A stretch of 64,000 nucleotides of DNA from Luteimonas sp. MC1572 (GTDB lineage Bacteria; Pseudomonadota; Gammaproteobacteria; Xanthomonadales; Xanthomonadaceae): positions 2,232,001 through 2,296,000 of the forward strand of contig NZ_CP067112.1 of assembly GCF_016615815.1 (NCBI RefSeq), read 5' to 3'. A program made the translations under genes and the position numbers. Within the stretch, counting starts at the first letter, position 1; the number at the start of each line of letters is the position of its first letter. This document shows positions 1-10,909 of this stretch, piece after piece. The notes beneath the pieces were generated by a model, which saw only the letters and a program-made list of their open reading frames with translations, was not told where the DNA came from and ran no database searches.

Positions 1-1
1 C

Positions 2-163
2 GGCTGGTTCTGCCACGGCGTGATGGTCGGTTGGGAGCGCGCGGCAGGCCGCGGCTACGCCCTGGCGGAAGTCGCGCTGGCGCTGGCGATCATCGTGGCC
101 GCGAGCTGGCCGGGGCTGAGCGCGCGCTTCGGCCGTCGCGGCCAGGGCGGCGCGACCGACTAG
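2..163 (+). CDS. C-terminal end of a membrane protein (partial, 5' cut off)
   Basis: The frame is open from the window edge to a TAG at 161-163, giving 53 residues. A hydrophobic stretch (ALAEVALALAIIVAAS) is followed by a basic, Gly-rich tail, as at the last transmembrane helix and cytoplasmic end of an integral membrane protein. The visible part is too short to name a family. Its stop codon overlaps a TAGAAT hexamer (161-166) that could serve as the -10 element for the asparaginase gene downstream. Confidence 0.5.
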   Translation, partial: GWFCHGVMVGWERAAGRGYALAEVALALAIIVAASWPGLSARFGRRGQGGATD

Positions 164-221
164 AATGCGCACCCGGCCGGCGACACGCCCGCCACCGCGC
201 ACGGCATTCGAGGAACACGCG

Positions 222-707
222 ATGGATGAACTCCTGGTCGTCACCACCGGCGGCACGATCGACAAGGTCTACTTCGACGACAAGTCGGATTTCCAGGTCG
301 GCGAACCGCAGATCGGCCGGATCCTCGAGGAGCTCGGGGTGGCGTTCCGCTCCCGCGTGATCCCGATCATCCGCAAGGATTCGCTGCACATCGACAATGC
401 CGACCGCGAGCTGGTGCGCGCCACCATCGCCGCGCAGCCGGCGCGCCATGTGCTGATCACCCACGGCACCGACACCATGGTGGAGACCGCGCAGGCGCTG
501 GCGTCGCTCACCGATCGCACGATCGTGCTGACCGGCGCGCTGAACCCGGCGCGCTTCCGCGGTTCGGACGCCGAGTTCAACATCGGCACCGCGGTCGGTG
601 CGGTGCAGTCGCTCGCGCCCGGGGTCTACATCGCCATGAACGGGCGCATCTGGGATCCGCTCAAGGTGCGCAAGAACGTCGCCGCGAACCGCTTCGAAGC
701 GACCTGA
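222..707 (+). CDS. Single-domain asparaginase-like protein (161 aa)
   Basis: The protein matches only the N-terminal, catalytic domain of type I/II L-asparaginases, which are usually about 320-350 aa and form the active site partly across subunits. The first catalytic Thr lies in TTGGTIDK (about residues 7-14), the Thr-Asp pair in HGTDTM (about 86-91), and a candidate catalytic Lys in KVRKN near residue 151. The protein stops where the family's N-domain normally ends, so it looks like a natural half-protein and not a frameshift. I chose ATG 222 because GAGGA lies 7-11 bases upstream; an upstream in-frame ATG at 165 would add an Arg/Pro-rich tail unlike the family. The substrate is unproven; asparagine hydrolysis is the family expectation. 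Confidence 0.85.
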   Translation: MDELLVVTTGGTIDKVYFDDKSDFQVGEPQIGRILEELGVAFRSRVIPIIRKDSLHIDNADRELVRATIAAQPARHVLITHGTDTMVETAQALASLTDRTIVLTGALNPARFRGSDAEFNIGTAVGAVQSLAPGVYIAMNGRIWDPLKVRKNVAANRFEAT

Positions 708-746
708 GCCCCACGCACGCGCGGCACGCGGGCGCGGAGCGCGACG

Positions 747-3880
<3,134 letters not shown>

Positions 3881-3892
3881 TCAGGCTGAGAC

Positions 3893-6229
3893 TCAGAAAG
3901 TGACGCTCCAGCTGTTGATGTAGCCGCTGTCGCCGGCGGCGTTGTCGTTCACCCGCAGCTTCCAGGTGCCATTGAGCGCCTCGCTCGACAGGTTCACGTT
4001 GTAGGTCGAGTTGATGTTGTCGGCGCTGCCGCCGCTGCGGTTGTGCAGCACGTACACGCTGCCGTCCGGCGCCACCAGGTCGACCTTCAGATCACCGCGG
4101 TAGGTGTGGACGATATTGACCGCGACCGGCGTCGACGCCGGCGCGTTGCCGCTGCGGCCGGAGACCGTGATCGGGCTCTCCACGGTGGCATTGCTGTTGA
4201 CCGGGTAGTCGGTGCCGTTGCTGTAGGTCTGCGGGGAACCGCCGCCACCGCCGGCCGTGTAGCTGCCGGTGAGGGTGACGCCGGAGAACGCCGAGTAGCC
4301 GCGCAGCATCACGTGGTAGGTGCCCGCCTGCGGCGCGGCGAAGCTGCAGCTTTCGGCGTTGCCGGCGCGGTACGGACGGCAGTCGTAGGTGGTGGTGGTC
4401 GGTGCGGAACCGAAGCGCACGTACAGGTCGGCATCACCGGTACCGCCACTGCTGGCGATGGTGAGGTTGCTGGCGCCGGCCGGGACATTGATCGTCCACG
4501 ACTGCGTGCTCGATGCCGCGCCGGCGATGCCGCTCACCGGTACGCCGTTCTGCAGCACGCTGCCTCCGCCGCCACCGCTGCTGACCGTCACCGACTGGGT
4601 GCGGCTGTTGCTGGCGCCGCTGTTGTCGGTCACGGTGAGGGTGACGCTGTAGGTGCCTGCCGCCGCGTACGTCTTGCTGGGGCTGGTGGCGGTGGAGCTG
4701 GTGCCATCGCCGAAGGTCCAGCTGCGCGAGGCGATGCTGCCGTCGCTGTCCGTGGAACTGTCGGTAAAGCTGGCGACCAGGCCGCTGGTGCTGACGCTGA
4801 AGTTCGCGGTCGGGGCGACGTTGCCGGTCCCGCCGCCGGCGGCATCGACCGCCGCCTTGGCGTTGACGATGCCCGCACCGATGGTCTGCGAGGGCGTGCT
4901 CGGGAATGCGCTGGCGGTGCTCTTGATGAGCGCTTCGATCTGCGCGGGCGTCTTGGCCGGGTTGGAGACCGACTGGATCAGCGCGACCACGCCGGCCACG
5001 TGCGGTGCCGCCATCGAGGTGCCGCTGTAGCTCGCGTAGCTTTCGCTGCCCGGACCCTGGCTGCCCGAGTTCAGCGTGGACATGATGCTGGAGCCGGGCG
5101 CGGCGATGTCGACCAGCGCGCCGTAGTTGGAGAAGCTGGAGCGCGCGCCGGTGCTGGTGATCGAGCCCACCGCGATCACGTTGTTGCAGTTGGCCGGCGA
5201 GAACCCGGAGGTGTTGGCGTTGCTGTTGCCGGCGGCGATCACCAGGGTGGTTCCGCGGCCGACGGCGCCGTTGATCGCGCTCTGCATGGCGCTGCCGCAG
5301 CTGCCGGTGCCGCCCAGGCTGAGGTTGATCACCTCTGCCGGGTTGGCATTGGCCGGCACGCCGCTCACGGTGCCGCCCGATGCCCAGATGACCGCGTCGG
5401 CGATGTCGGAGTCGTAGCCGCCGCCGCGTCCGAGCACGCGCACCGGGACCACCTTGGCACCGAACGCGGTGCCGGCGACGCCCTTGGCGTTGTTGGTCAC
5501 CGCGGCCACGGTGCCGGCGACATGCGTGCCGTGCCAGCTCGAGGCATAGCCGCCGGAGTAGTCCCCGGGATCGCTCGCATCGCTGTCGCGGCCGTTGCCG
5601 TCGCCGGCGACCGCGGTGTCGATGATGAAGTCGTAGCCCGGCAGGATGTTGGCGTTGAGGTCGCTGTGGTTGGTGATGCCGGTATCGAGCACCGCGACCA
5701 CCGCGCCGGTGCCGGTGGTGACATCCCAGGCCTGGGTGGCGCGGATGCCGGCCGGCGTGGTGCCAAAGCCCCACTGCTGGCTGAAGTTGGTGTCGTTGGG
5801 GGTCAGGACCGCCTTGTTGAGCTTGTCGACCTCGACGTACTCGACGTTCGGGTTGGATGCGATCTGGCGCATCAGCGATTCGGCTTCGATGCGGTCCAGC
5901 TTGCGGCTGCTGCGCACCACCTCGGCACCGACGGCCATGCGGCGTTCGTGGCGCAGCGCCAGCGGCGTCGCGCCGCGCGCGTTACGTGCCTGTGGAACGG
6001 CGACGGCGGCGGACCTGAGCGCGGCATCGCGAGCGGCGGCCTGCGCGTGTTCGGCGCTGCCGTCCACGTATTTGACGATGAAGCGGTCGTGCAGTTCGGA
6101 CGCCTGCAGGCCACTCAGGTCGATGCGATCGGCAGCCGGCGCCGAGACGGCAGCCAGCGACGCAAGCGCAAGGGTGGTGGCAACGGCGAGCGCGTGCAGG
6201 CGCACGCGGCGGTTCGGACGATCGGTCAT
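3893..6229 (-). CDS. Secreted subtilisin-like S8 protease with PKD, PPC and P domains
   Basis: A 778-aa exported protease. It has a signal peptide (about 1-32), an I9-type propeptide (about 45-135), then the S8 domain with Asp182 (VVAVLDTG), His233 (SWHGTHVAG), oxyanion Asn335 (AAGN) and Ser405 (SGTSMAAPH). Three accessory domains follow: PKD (about 472-560, WTFGDGTSS), a bacterial pre-peptidase C-terminal domain (about 570-670, DADLYVRFG) and a proprotein-convertase P domain at the end (HTYRGDLKVDLVAP, INSWSVTF). I chose ATG 6229 because it begins the signal peptide (MTDRPNRR followed by a hydrophobic core); an open extension to 6472 lacks one. It is first in a run of three secreted peptidases on this strand. 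Confidence 0.95.
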   Translation of the reverse strand: MTDRPNRRVRLHALAVATTLALASLAAVSAPAADRIDLSGLQASELHDRFIVKYVDGSAEHAQAAARDAALRSAAVAVPQARNARGATPLALRHERRMAVGAEVVRSSRKLDRIEAESLMRQIASNPNVEYVEVDKLNKAVLTPNDTNFSQQWGFGTTPAGIRATQAWDVTTGTGAVVAVLDTGITNHSDLNANILPGYDFIIDTAVAGDGNGRDSDASDPGDYSGGYASSWHGTHVAGTVAAVTNNAKGVAGTAFGAKVVPVRVLGRGGGYDSDIADAVIWASGGTVSGVPANANPAEVINLSLGGTGSCGSAMQSAINGAVGRGTTLVIAAGNSNANTSGFSPANCNNVIAVGSITSTGARSSFSNYGALVDIAAPGSSIMSTLNSGSQGPGSESYASYSGTSMAAPHVAGVVALIQSVSNPAKTPAQIEALIKSTASAFPSTPSQTIGAGIVNAKAAVDAAGGGTGNVAPTANFSVSTSGLVASFTDSSTDSDGSIASRSWTFGDGTSSTATSPSKTYAAAGTYSVTLTVTDNSGASNSRTQSVTVSSGGGGGSVLQNGVPVSGIAGAASSTQSWTINVPAGASNLTIASSGGTGDADLYVRFGSAPTTTTYDCRPYRAGNAESCSFAAPQAGTYHVMLRGYSAFSGVTLTGSYTAGGGGGSPQTYSNGTDYPVNSNATVESPITVSGRSGNAPASTPVAVNIVHTYRGDLKVDLVAPDGSVYVLHNRSGGSADNINSTYNVNLSSEALNGTWKLRVNDNAAGDSGYINSWSVTF

Positions 6230-6449
6230 GGCGGTTGTTTCCGGGAGGTGTGACGGCGCCGCTGGGCGGCAACTGCCGGCAGGACGCCTGCCCGGGATCC
6301 CTCCCCCGTTCACGACCCTGCCGGACGCGAAGCGGACTGACCAGATTGTCCGCGAACTGACGCTACGCGACAGGTTGGCGTTCACACAAGCGGGCGCAGA
6401 CCCTACTTCCGCCTTGAAAATGTGGCGACGCTCACAAAGCTTGAAAGTG

Positions 6450-6470
6450 GCTGGCGACCCGGTCGCCAGC
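6450..6470 (-). terminator. Rho-independent terminator of sufT
   Basis: A 9-bp perfect stem (6450-6458 pairs with 6462-6470, loop CCG) lies 10 bases past the sufT stop and is followed on the minus strand by CACTTTCAAGCTTT. The T-rich run is interrupted, so strength is uncertain. It also marks the upstream edge of the subtilisin gene's promoter region (6230-6449), where I found no convincing -35/-10 pair. Confidence 0.5.
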
Positions 6471-6479
6471 ACCAGCCCC

Positions 6480-7031
6480 TCAGAGCATCCCGGTCTCGAG
6501 GCGCGCGGCTTCCGACATCATGTTGCGGCCCCACGGCGGGTCGAAGACCAGCTCGACATCCGCCTCGGCCACGGTCGGGATCATCTCCAGCTTGCTGCGC
6601 ACGTCGTCAACGAGGATGTTACCCATGCCGCAGCCGGGCGCGGTGAGCGTCATCTTCACCGCGACCTCCCGCTGGCCGTCGTCGCGGTGGGTGACCACCG
6701 CTTCGTAGACCAGCCCGAGGTCGACGACGTTGATCGGGATCTCGGGGTCGAAACAGGTGCGCAGCTGCTGCCAGACCAGCCTTTCAACCGCGGCGTCGTC
6801 GGCGCCTTCCTCGAGGACCAGCGGCTCCGGCGGTTCCTTGCCGATGGCGTCGCCATCGGGACCGGCGATGCGGAACAGATTGCCTTCGATGTAGACGGTA
6901 TAGCTGCCGCCGAGCGCCTGGGTGATGTAGCCGATGCTGCCGGCCGGCAACGTCACCTCATCGCCCTGCGGGACGAGCACGGCGGCGCAATCGCGCTCGA
7001 GGCGCACGGGTTCGCTGCTACGGGAGTACAT
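6480..7031 (-). CDS. sufT: Putative Fe-S cluster maturation protein SufT (MIP18/DUF59)
   Basis: The 183-aa protein has the family's N-terminal extension of about 75 residues (VPQGDEVTLPAG, GGSYTVYIEG) followed by a MIP18/DUF59 domain. The signature DPEIPINVVDLGLVYE is present at about residue 95, with the reactive Cys segment TAPGCGMG near 130 and the family's FDPPWGRNMMS ending. SufT proteins assist transfer or maturation of Fe-S clusters in the cytoplasm. It is usually encoded next to suf genes, but no sufBCDS is within this window. The length matches Xanthomonas-type SufT. Confidence 0.9.
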   Translation of the reverse strand: MYSRSSEPVRLERDCAAVLVPQGDEVTLPAGSIGYITQALGGSYTVYIEGNLFRIAGPDGDAIGKEPPEPLVLEEGADDAAVERLVWQQLRTCFDPEIPINVVDLGLVYEAVVTHRDDGQREVAVKMTLTAPGCGMGNILVDDVRSKLEMIPTVAEADVELVFDPPWGRNMMSEAARLETGML

Positions 7032-7127
7032 GTCGGGGATGTGTGGCCGCTGGCGGCATGATGCAAGGCGCCCATTCTAGCGCCGCCGGGACGCTATCCT
7101 GTGCCGCCCCGAGCGGTGCAGCGTTCC

Positions 7128-7529
7128 ATGACCCCAATGCGATCCCGGCTGGCGCCCACGCTGGCGCTGGCTGGCGGCATCGGTTTTGCCTGTGCCTGGG
7201 TGCTGCTGGCACAGGCCACCGGCCGGCAGTGCAGCTGGATGGCCGTGCTGGCCGCGCTCGACGCCGCCCTGCTGCTGCGCATGGTGCGCGTGCAGCCGGG
7301 CATGACACGTGCCGCCTGGGGCGTGCTGGCCACGGTGCTGACGATCGCGCTGGCCAACTGGGGGATCGTCGCCACCGAGCTCGGTAAGGTCACCGGCCTG
7401 GCGCCCTGGACCTCGCTCGGTCGCCTCGGGTTCGAACACGGCTGGCTGCTGGCGCGACTGGCCAACGGCGCCGTCGACCTGGCGTGGCTGGGCGCGGGGA
7501 TCGTGGTTGCCGCGGTGAGTTGCCGCTGA
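7128..7529 (+). CDS. Small multi-pass membrane protein, function unknown
   Basis: 133 aa with about three to four hydrophobic segments (near residues 8-25, 32-47, 56-75 and 105-125) and a basic N-terminus (MTPMRSR), as expected for a small inner-membrane protein. No family recognised. ATG 7128 is chosen; ATG 7137 is a possible alternative, and a GTG at 7101 would add an unlikely leader. It diverges from sufT across a 96-base gap and converges on pntB, so it is probably a single-gene unit. Confidence 0.6.
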   Translation: MTPMRSRLAPTLALAGGIGFACAWVLLAQATGRQCSWMAVLAALDAALLLRMVRVQPGMTRAAWGVLATVLTIALANWGIVATELGKVTGLAPWTSLGRLGFEHGWLLARLANGAVDLAWLGAGIVVAAVSCR

Positions 7530-7580
7530 GACCCCGGCGCCCGGTCGCGGGGCGCGCCCGGCGCAATGCGGATCCGCGCG

Positions 7581-8990
7581 TCAGTGCCCGCCGTCGAGCG
7601 CCTTGAGCTCGGCGACCAGCGCGCTCGCCACCTCCGCGCCATCGCCGTAGAGCATGCGCGTGTTGTCGGCGTAGAACAGCGCATTCTCGATGCCCGCGAA
7701 ACCGGTGCCCTTGCCGCGCTTGATCACGATGGTGTTCTTCGAGTCGACCACGTCGAGCACCGGCATGCCGTAGATCGGGCTGGCCGGATCGGTGCGCGCC
7801 ACCGGATTGACCACGTCGTTTGCGCCGATCACCAGCGACACGTCGGTGTTGGGGAACTCGGGGTTTATGTCGTCCATGTCGACGATCAGGTCGTAGGGCA
7901 CGCCGGCTTCCGCCAGCAGCACGTTCATGTGGCCCGGCATGCGCCCGGCGACCGGGTGGATGGCGAAGCGCACCTTCACCCCGCGCTCGATCAGGCGCTG
8001 GCTGAGCTCCCAGATCTTGTGCTGCGCCTGCGCCACGGCCATGCCGTAGCCGGGCACGATCACCACGCGTTCGGCGTAGGCCATCATCGCCGCGACGTCG
8101 GCGGCCTCGATCGGCTTCTGCGCACCGGTGATCTCCTGCGCCTCGCCGCTGGCGCCGAAGCTCGAGAACAGCACGCTGGCGATCGAGCGGTTCATGGCCT
8201 TGGCCATCAGCCGCGTCAGCAGCAGGCCGGCGGCGCCGACCATCATGCCGGCAATGATCAGCGCTTCGTTGCCGAGCACGTAGCCCTCGAACGCCACCGC
8301 GAGGCCGGTCAGTGCGTTGTACAGCGAGATCACCACCGGCATGTCGGCACCGCCGATGGGCAGCGTCATCAACACGCCCAGCGCCAGCGCGACGATGAAG
8401 AAGGCCACGATCACCGGCACGTCGAGGGTGTGGATGGCCATCGCGCCCAGCACCACCGCGGCCAGGAACACCAGTGCGTTGAACACCTGCTGGCCGGGGA
8501 ACGTGAAGCGCCGGTCCATGCGTCCGTCAAGCTTGGCCCAGGCGATGACCGAACCCGACAGCGACACCGCACCGATCAGCGCGCCCAGCGTGCCGAGCAC
8601 CAGCGTGGTCATCAATGGCGTGGCGTCGGGGCCGCCACCCGAGAAGCGCAGCAGCTCGACGGCGCCGATGGCCGCGGCCGAACCGCCACCCATGCCGTTG
8701 AACAGGGCGACCATCTGCGGCATGTCGGTGATCGCCACCTTCTTGCCCCAGATCCAGGTCGAGGCGATGCCGATTACCGTGGCCAGCACGATCAGGCCGA
8801 TGTTCTGCAGCCCCGGCATGAACAGCGTGGCCACGGTGGCGATCACCATGCCCAGCCCGGCCCAGCGGATGCCGCTGCGCGCGGTGCGCGGTGACGCCAT
8901 GCGCTGCAGACCGAGCAGGAACAGGGTGGCGGCCACCAGGTAGCTGGCCTTGACCAGCAGCATCAGGACATCCGCGAAGTCCCACGTCAC
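7581..8990 (-). CDS. pntB: NAD(P) transhydrogenase subunit beta
   Basis: 469 aa, full length for PntB. About nine transmembrane helices (residues 1-260) contribute to the proton channel. They are followed by the NADP(H)-binding domain III with VPGYGMAVAQAQ (about 310) and the C-terminal KRGKGTGFAGIENALF, ending ALDGGH. It exchanges hydride between NADH and NADP+ at the inner membrane, driven by the proton gradient. Its ATG overlaps the TGA of pntAb by 4 bases (8987-8990), so the two are translationally coupled. The NAD-binding subunit PntAA lies at 10910-12004, separated by an oppositely oriented sigma-factor unit. Confidence 0.96.
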   Translation of the reverse strand: MTWDFADVLMLLVKASYLVAATLFLLGLQRMASPRTARSGIRWAGLGMVIATVATLFMPGLQNIGLIVLATVIGIASTWIWGKKVAITDMPQMVALFNGMGGGSAAAIGAVELLRFSGGGPDATPLMTTLVLGTLGALIGAVSLSGSVIAWAKLDGRMDRRFTFPGQQVFNALVFLAAVVLGAMAIHTLDVPVIVAFFIVALALGVLMTLPIGGADMPVVISLYNALTGLAVAFEGYVLGNEALIIAGMMVGAAGLLLTRLMAKAMNRSIASVLFSSFGASGEAQEITGAQKPIEAADVAAMMAYAERVVIVPGYGMAVAQAQHKIWELSQRLIERGVKVRFAIHPVAGRMPGHMNVLLAEAGVPYDLIVDMDDINPEFPNTDVSLVIGANDVVNPVARTDPASPIYGMPVLDVVDSKNTIVIKRGKGTGFAGIENALFYADNTRMLYGDGAEVASALVAELKALDGGH

Positions 8991-9298
8991 GGCGCGGCGC
9001 CCGGCTTGGCGGCAGGCTTCGCGCTCGGCTTGAACATGTCCAGCATGCGCTCGGTGACGATGTAGCCGCCGGCCGCGTTGCCGGCGCCCAGCAGCACCGC
9101 GATGAACCCGATCGCCTTTTCCAGCGTGGTGTCGGCGTGGCCCAGCACCAGCATGGCGCCGATCAGCACGATGCCGTGGATGAAGTTGCTGCCCGACATG
9201 AGCGGCGTGTGCAGGATCACCGGCACCCGCGAGATGATCACGTTGCCGGCGATCGCCGCCAGCATGAAGATGTACAAGGCCACGAAACCGTCGCTCAT
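8987..9298 (-). CDS. pntAb: NAD(P) transhydrogenase alpha subunit, membrane part
   Basis: 103 aa with three to four hydrophobic helices, matching the membrane half of the alpha subunit in organisms where alpha is split in two (Rhodospirillum-type PntAA/PntAB/PntB). Characteristic segments are RVPVILHTPLMSGSNFIHG and AVLLGAGNAAGGYIVTERML. A Lys/Pro/Ala tail ends the protein and overlaps the start of pntB. A possible -10 (TATGAT on the minus strand, 9329-9334) lies 31-36 bases upstream of the ATG, but there is no good -35 at the right spacing. Confidence 0.94.
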   Translation of the reverse strand: MSDGFVALYIFMLAAIAGNVIISRVPVILHTPLMSGSNFIHGIVLIGAMLVLGHADTTLEKAIGFIAVLLGAGNAAGGYIVTERMLDMFKPSAKPAAKPGAAP

Positions 9299-9360
9299 CC
9301 GCTTTTTCCCCGGGCTGCCCTGCGCTCGATCATAACCGCCGCGGCGGCGGGCGCGACGCC

Positions 9361-9395
9361 GCTGTCAACCGCGGGCGCGGCGACGCGTTGACAGC
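9361..9395. promoter_or_regulatory. Perfect 9-bp inverted repeat between pntAb and the ECF sigma gene
   Basis: GCTGTCAAC (9361-9369) is repeated in inverted form as GTTGACAGC (9387-9395) with 17 bases between. Each arm contains a TTGACA hexamer pointing outward, so the region could hold divergent -35 elements or an operator for a dimeric regulator. I see no good -10 at the usual 17-base spacing on either side: 9411-9416 is GGATGC, and the minus-strand TATGAT is 28 bases away. Confidence 0.4.
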
Positions 9396-9478
9396 CCCGG
9401 ACCCGACCCGGGATGCGTGGAATGGATGGCGGCATGCAGCAACACCGCGACATCGGCGCGCTGGCTATGCTGGACGGC

Positions 9479-10051
9479 ATGGGTCAGCCCGCCGACATCC
9501 CTGCCGCCACCATGCCGGCCACCGACGCGGTGCCCGCGCCGCCGGCGGAGACGCTCGAGGAATTCCTCGACGCCATCGCCCCGCGCGCGTTCCGCTTTGC
9601 CGAGTCCGGCCTGCGCCACCGCGAGGACGCCATGGATGTGCTGCAGGACGCGATGGTGAAGATGCTGGGCTACCGCGACCGTCCGCCCGCGGAATGGACG
9701 CCGCTGTTCTGGACGATCGTGCGCAGCCGGATCGTCGACGCGCAGCGCCGGCGCACGTTCCGCCTGGGGTGGTTGACCTCGGCGGACGAGCGCCAGGAGG
9801 CCGGCGTGGAATGGGCCGACGACGGCCCCGACCCGTCGCGCAGCCACGACGGCCGCGAAGCCTACGGGGTGTTCGCGGCGGCGCTGCGCGATCTGCCGCG
9901 TCGCCAGCGCGAGGCCTTCACCCTGCGCGTGCTGGAGGAGCTCGACGTCGCGACGACCGCGCGCGTCATGGGCTGCGGCGAGGGTTCGGTCAAGACACAC
10001 CTGTCGCGCGCACGTGGCGCGCTGCAGAAGCGACTGGAGGATTTCCGATGA
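9479..10051 (+). CDS. ECF-type RNA polymerase sigma factor
   Basis: About 190 aa. Region 2 is recognisable (RFAESGLRHREDAMDVLQDA then LFWTIVRSRIVDAQRR, about 35-95) and so is region 4 (LRDLPRRQREAFTLRVLEEL then GCGEGSVKTHLSRARGAL, about 135-188), the helix-turn-helix that reads the -35 element. The start is uncertain: in-frame ATGs at 9413, 9434, 9467 and 9479 precede the conserved part. I chose 9479 because the acidic ETLEEFL segment begins soon after and the length then suits the family. Its last codons overlap the next gene (ATGA at 10048-10051), which encodes a membrane protein of anti-sigma size. Confidence 0.85.
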   Translation: MGQPADIPAATMPATDAVPAPPAETLEEFLDAIAPRAFRFAESGLRHREDAMDVLQDAMVKMLGYRDRPPAEWTPLFWTIVRSRIVDAQRRRTFRLGWLTSADERQEAGVEWADDGPDPSRSHDGREAYGVFAAALRDLPRRQREAFTLRVLEELDVATTARVMGCGEGSVKTHLSRARGALQKRLEDFR

Positions 10052-10419
10052 CCACCCGGCAAGACGATTTCGATCGCAGGGCGCGCGCATTGCATGCGCA
10101 AGCCGTGCAACACGTGCCGTCGCGCACGCTGGAACAACTGCGCATCCGCCGCACCCGCGGCATGTCGTCTGCGGCCGTGCCGGCACGCGGCGCGCGGATT
10201 GCGGGCTGGTCGCTGGCCGCCGCCTGCACGGCGGTGTTCGCGCTGGCCATCGGCCTGCGACAGCCCGGGATCGAGCAGGCGCCTGCCGCGCCCCTGGCCA
10301 CGACCAGCGGCCCCGACGCCGCTGCCGAAACCTATGAAGCCTTCGCCACCCTCGACGAAGACCCCGACCTGTTCCTGTGGCTGGCGTCCCAGGACGCCTT
10401 GCCGCTGGCCATGGAGTAA
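10048..10419 (+). CDS. Single-pass membrane protein, probable anti-sigma factor
   Basis: 123 aa: a charged N-terminal half (about 1-48), one transmembrane helix (about 49-68, WSLAAACTAVFALAIGL), and a short acidic periplasmic tail ending DEDPDLFLWLASQDALPLAME. It overlaps the sigma gene by 4 bases. That coupling and the topology are typical of small regulators paired with ECF sigma factors, but no ZAS motif or other diagnostic anti-sigma residues are visible. The anti-sigma role is therefore inference from position. Confidence 0.65.
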   Translation: MTTRQDDFDRRARALHAQAVQHVPSRTLEQLRIRRTRGMSSAAVPARGARIAGWSLAAACTAVFALAIGLRQPGIEQAPAAPLATTSGPDAAAETYEAFATLDEDPDLFLWLASQDALPLAME

Positions 10420-10423
10420 GACC

Positions 10424-10870
10424 ATGCACATCCGACTCCTCGCTACCCTGCTGCTGCCGCTCGCGCTGGCGCTCTCTCTGCCCGCGGCGGCCCAGGGACC
10501 CGCAAAGAGCGAGCCGCTTCCGACCTGGGACCAGCTCGACAGCGAGCAGCGCGAAGCCCTGGTGGCACCGCTCAAGCAGCGCTGGGACGACAGGCCCGAA
10601 GGCCGCGCGAAGATGCTCGCGCATGCCCGGCGTTGGCAGCAGATGACGCCCGAACAGCGCGAACGTGCCCGGCACGGCGCCGACCGCTGGCACGGGATGA
10701 GCCCGGCGGAGAAAGCGGAAACGCGCGCGCTCTACGGCAAGCTGCGCAGCCTTCCCGAAGACGAGCGCCGCGCCCTGCGCGCGCGATGGAAGGCGATGAC
10801 CCCGGAGCAGCGTCGCGCCTGGGCCGAAGCGAACCCGCCGGCCGAGCGGGGGGCCGCGCCCCCGCGCTGA
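10424..10870 (+). CDS. DUF3106-family exported protein
   Basis: 148 aa with a signal peptide (about 1-24, ending PAAAQG). The rest is a repeated helical pattern built on WDQLDSEQREAL, WQQMTPEQRERA, WHGMSPAEKAE and WKAMTPEQRRAW. Each repeat is a W-x-x-[LM]-[TS]-P-E-[QK] unit, the hallmark of DUF3106. Such periplasmic helical proteins are commonly encoded directly after an ECF sigma and a small membrane protein. A four-base gap follows the upstream stop, so all three should be co-transcribed. Function unknown; a periplasmic sensory or chaperone-like role is conceivable. Confidence 0.8.
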   Translation: MHIRLLATLLLPLALALSLPAAAQGPAKSEPLPTWDQLDSEQREALVAPLKQRWDDRPEGRAKMLAHARRWQQMTPEQRERARHGADRWHGMSPAEKAETRALYGKLRSLPEDERRALRARWKAMTPEQRRAWAEANPPAERGAAPPR

Positions 10871-10909
10871 GTACCGCGTGCCGGCGCCACGCTCCGGCGC
10901 GCGCGCCGC

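Noticed and set aside
4043..6253. 736-codon open frame opposite the subtilisin gene
   Set aside because: Low-complexity Gly/Arg/Val/Ala translation, with no ribosome site or domain. The opposite strand encodes an intact S8 protease.
9329..9368. TTGACA (minus strand) plus TATGAT as the pntAb promoter
   Set aside because: The two hexamers are 28 bases apart, far from the 16-18 required, so they cannot form one sigma-70 promoter.
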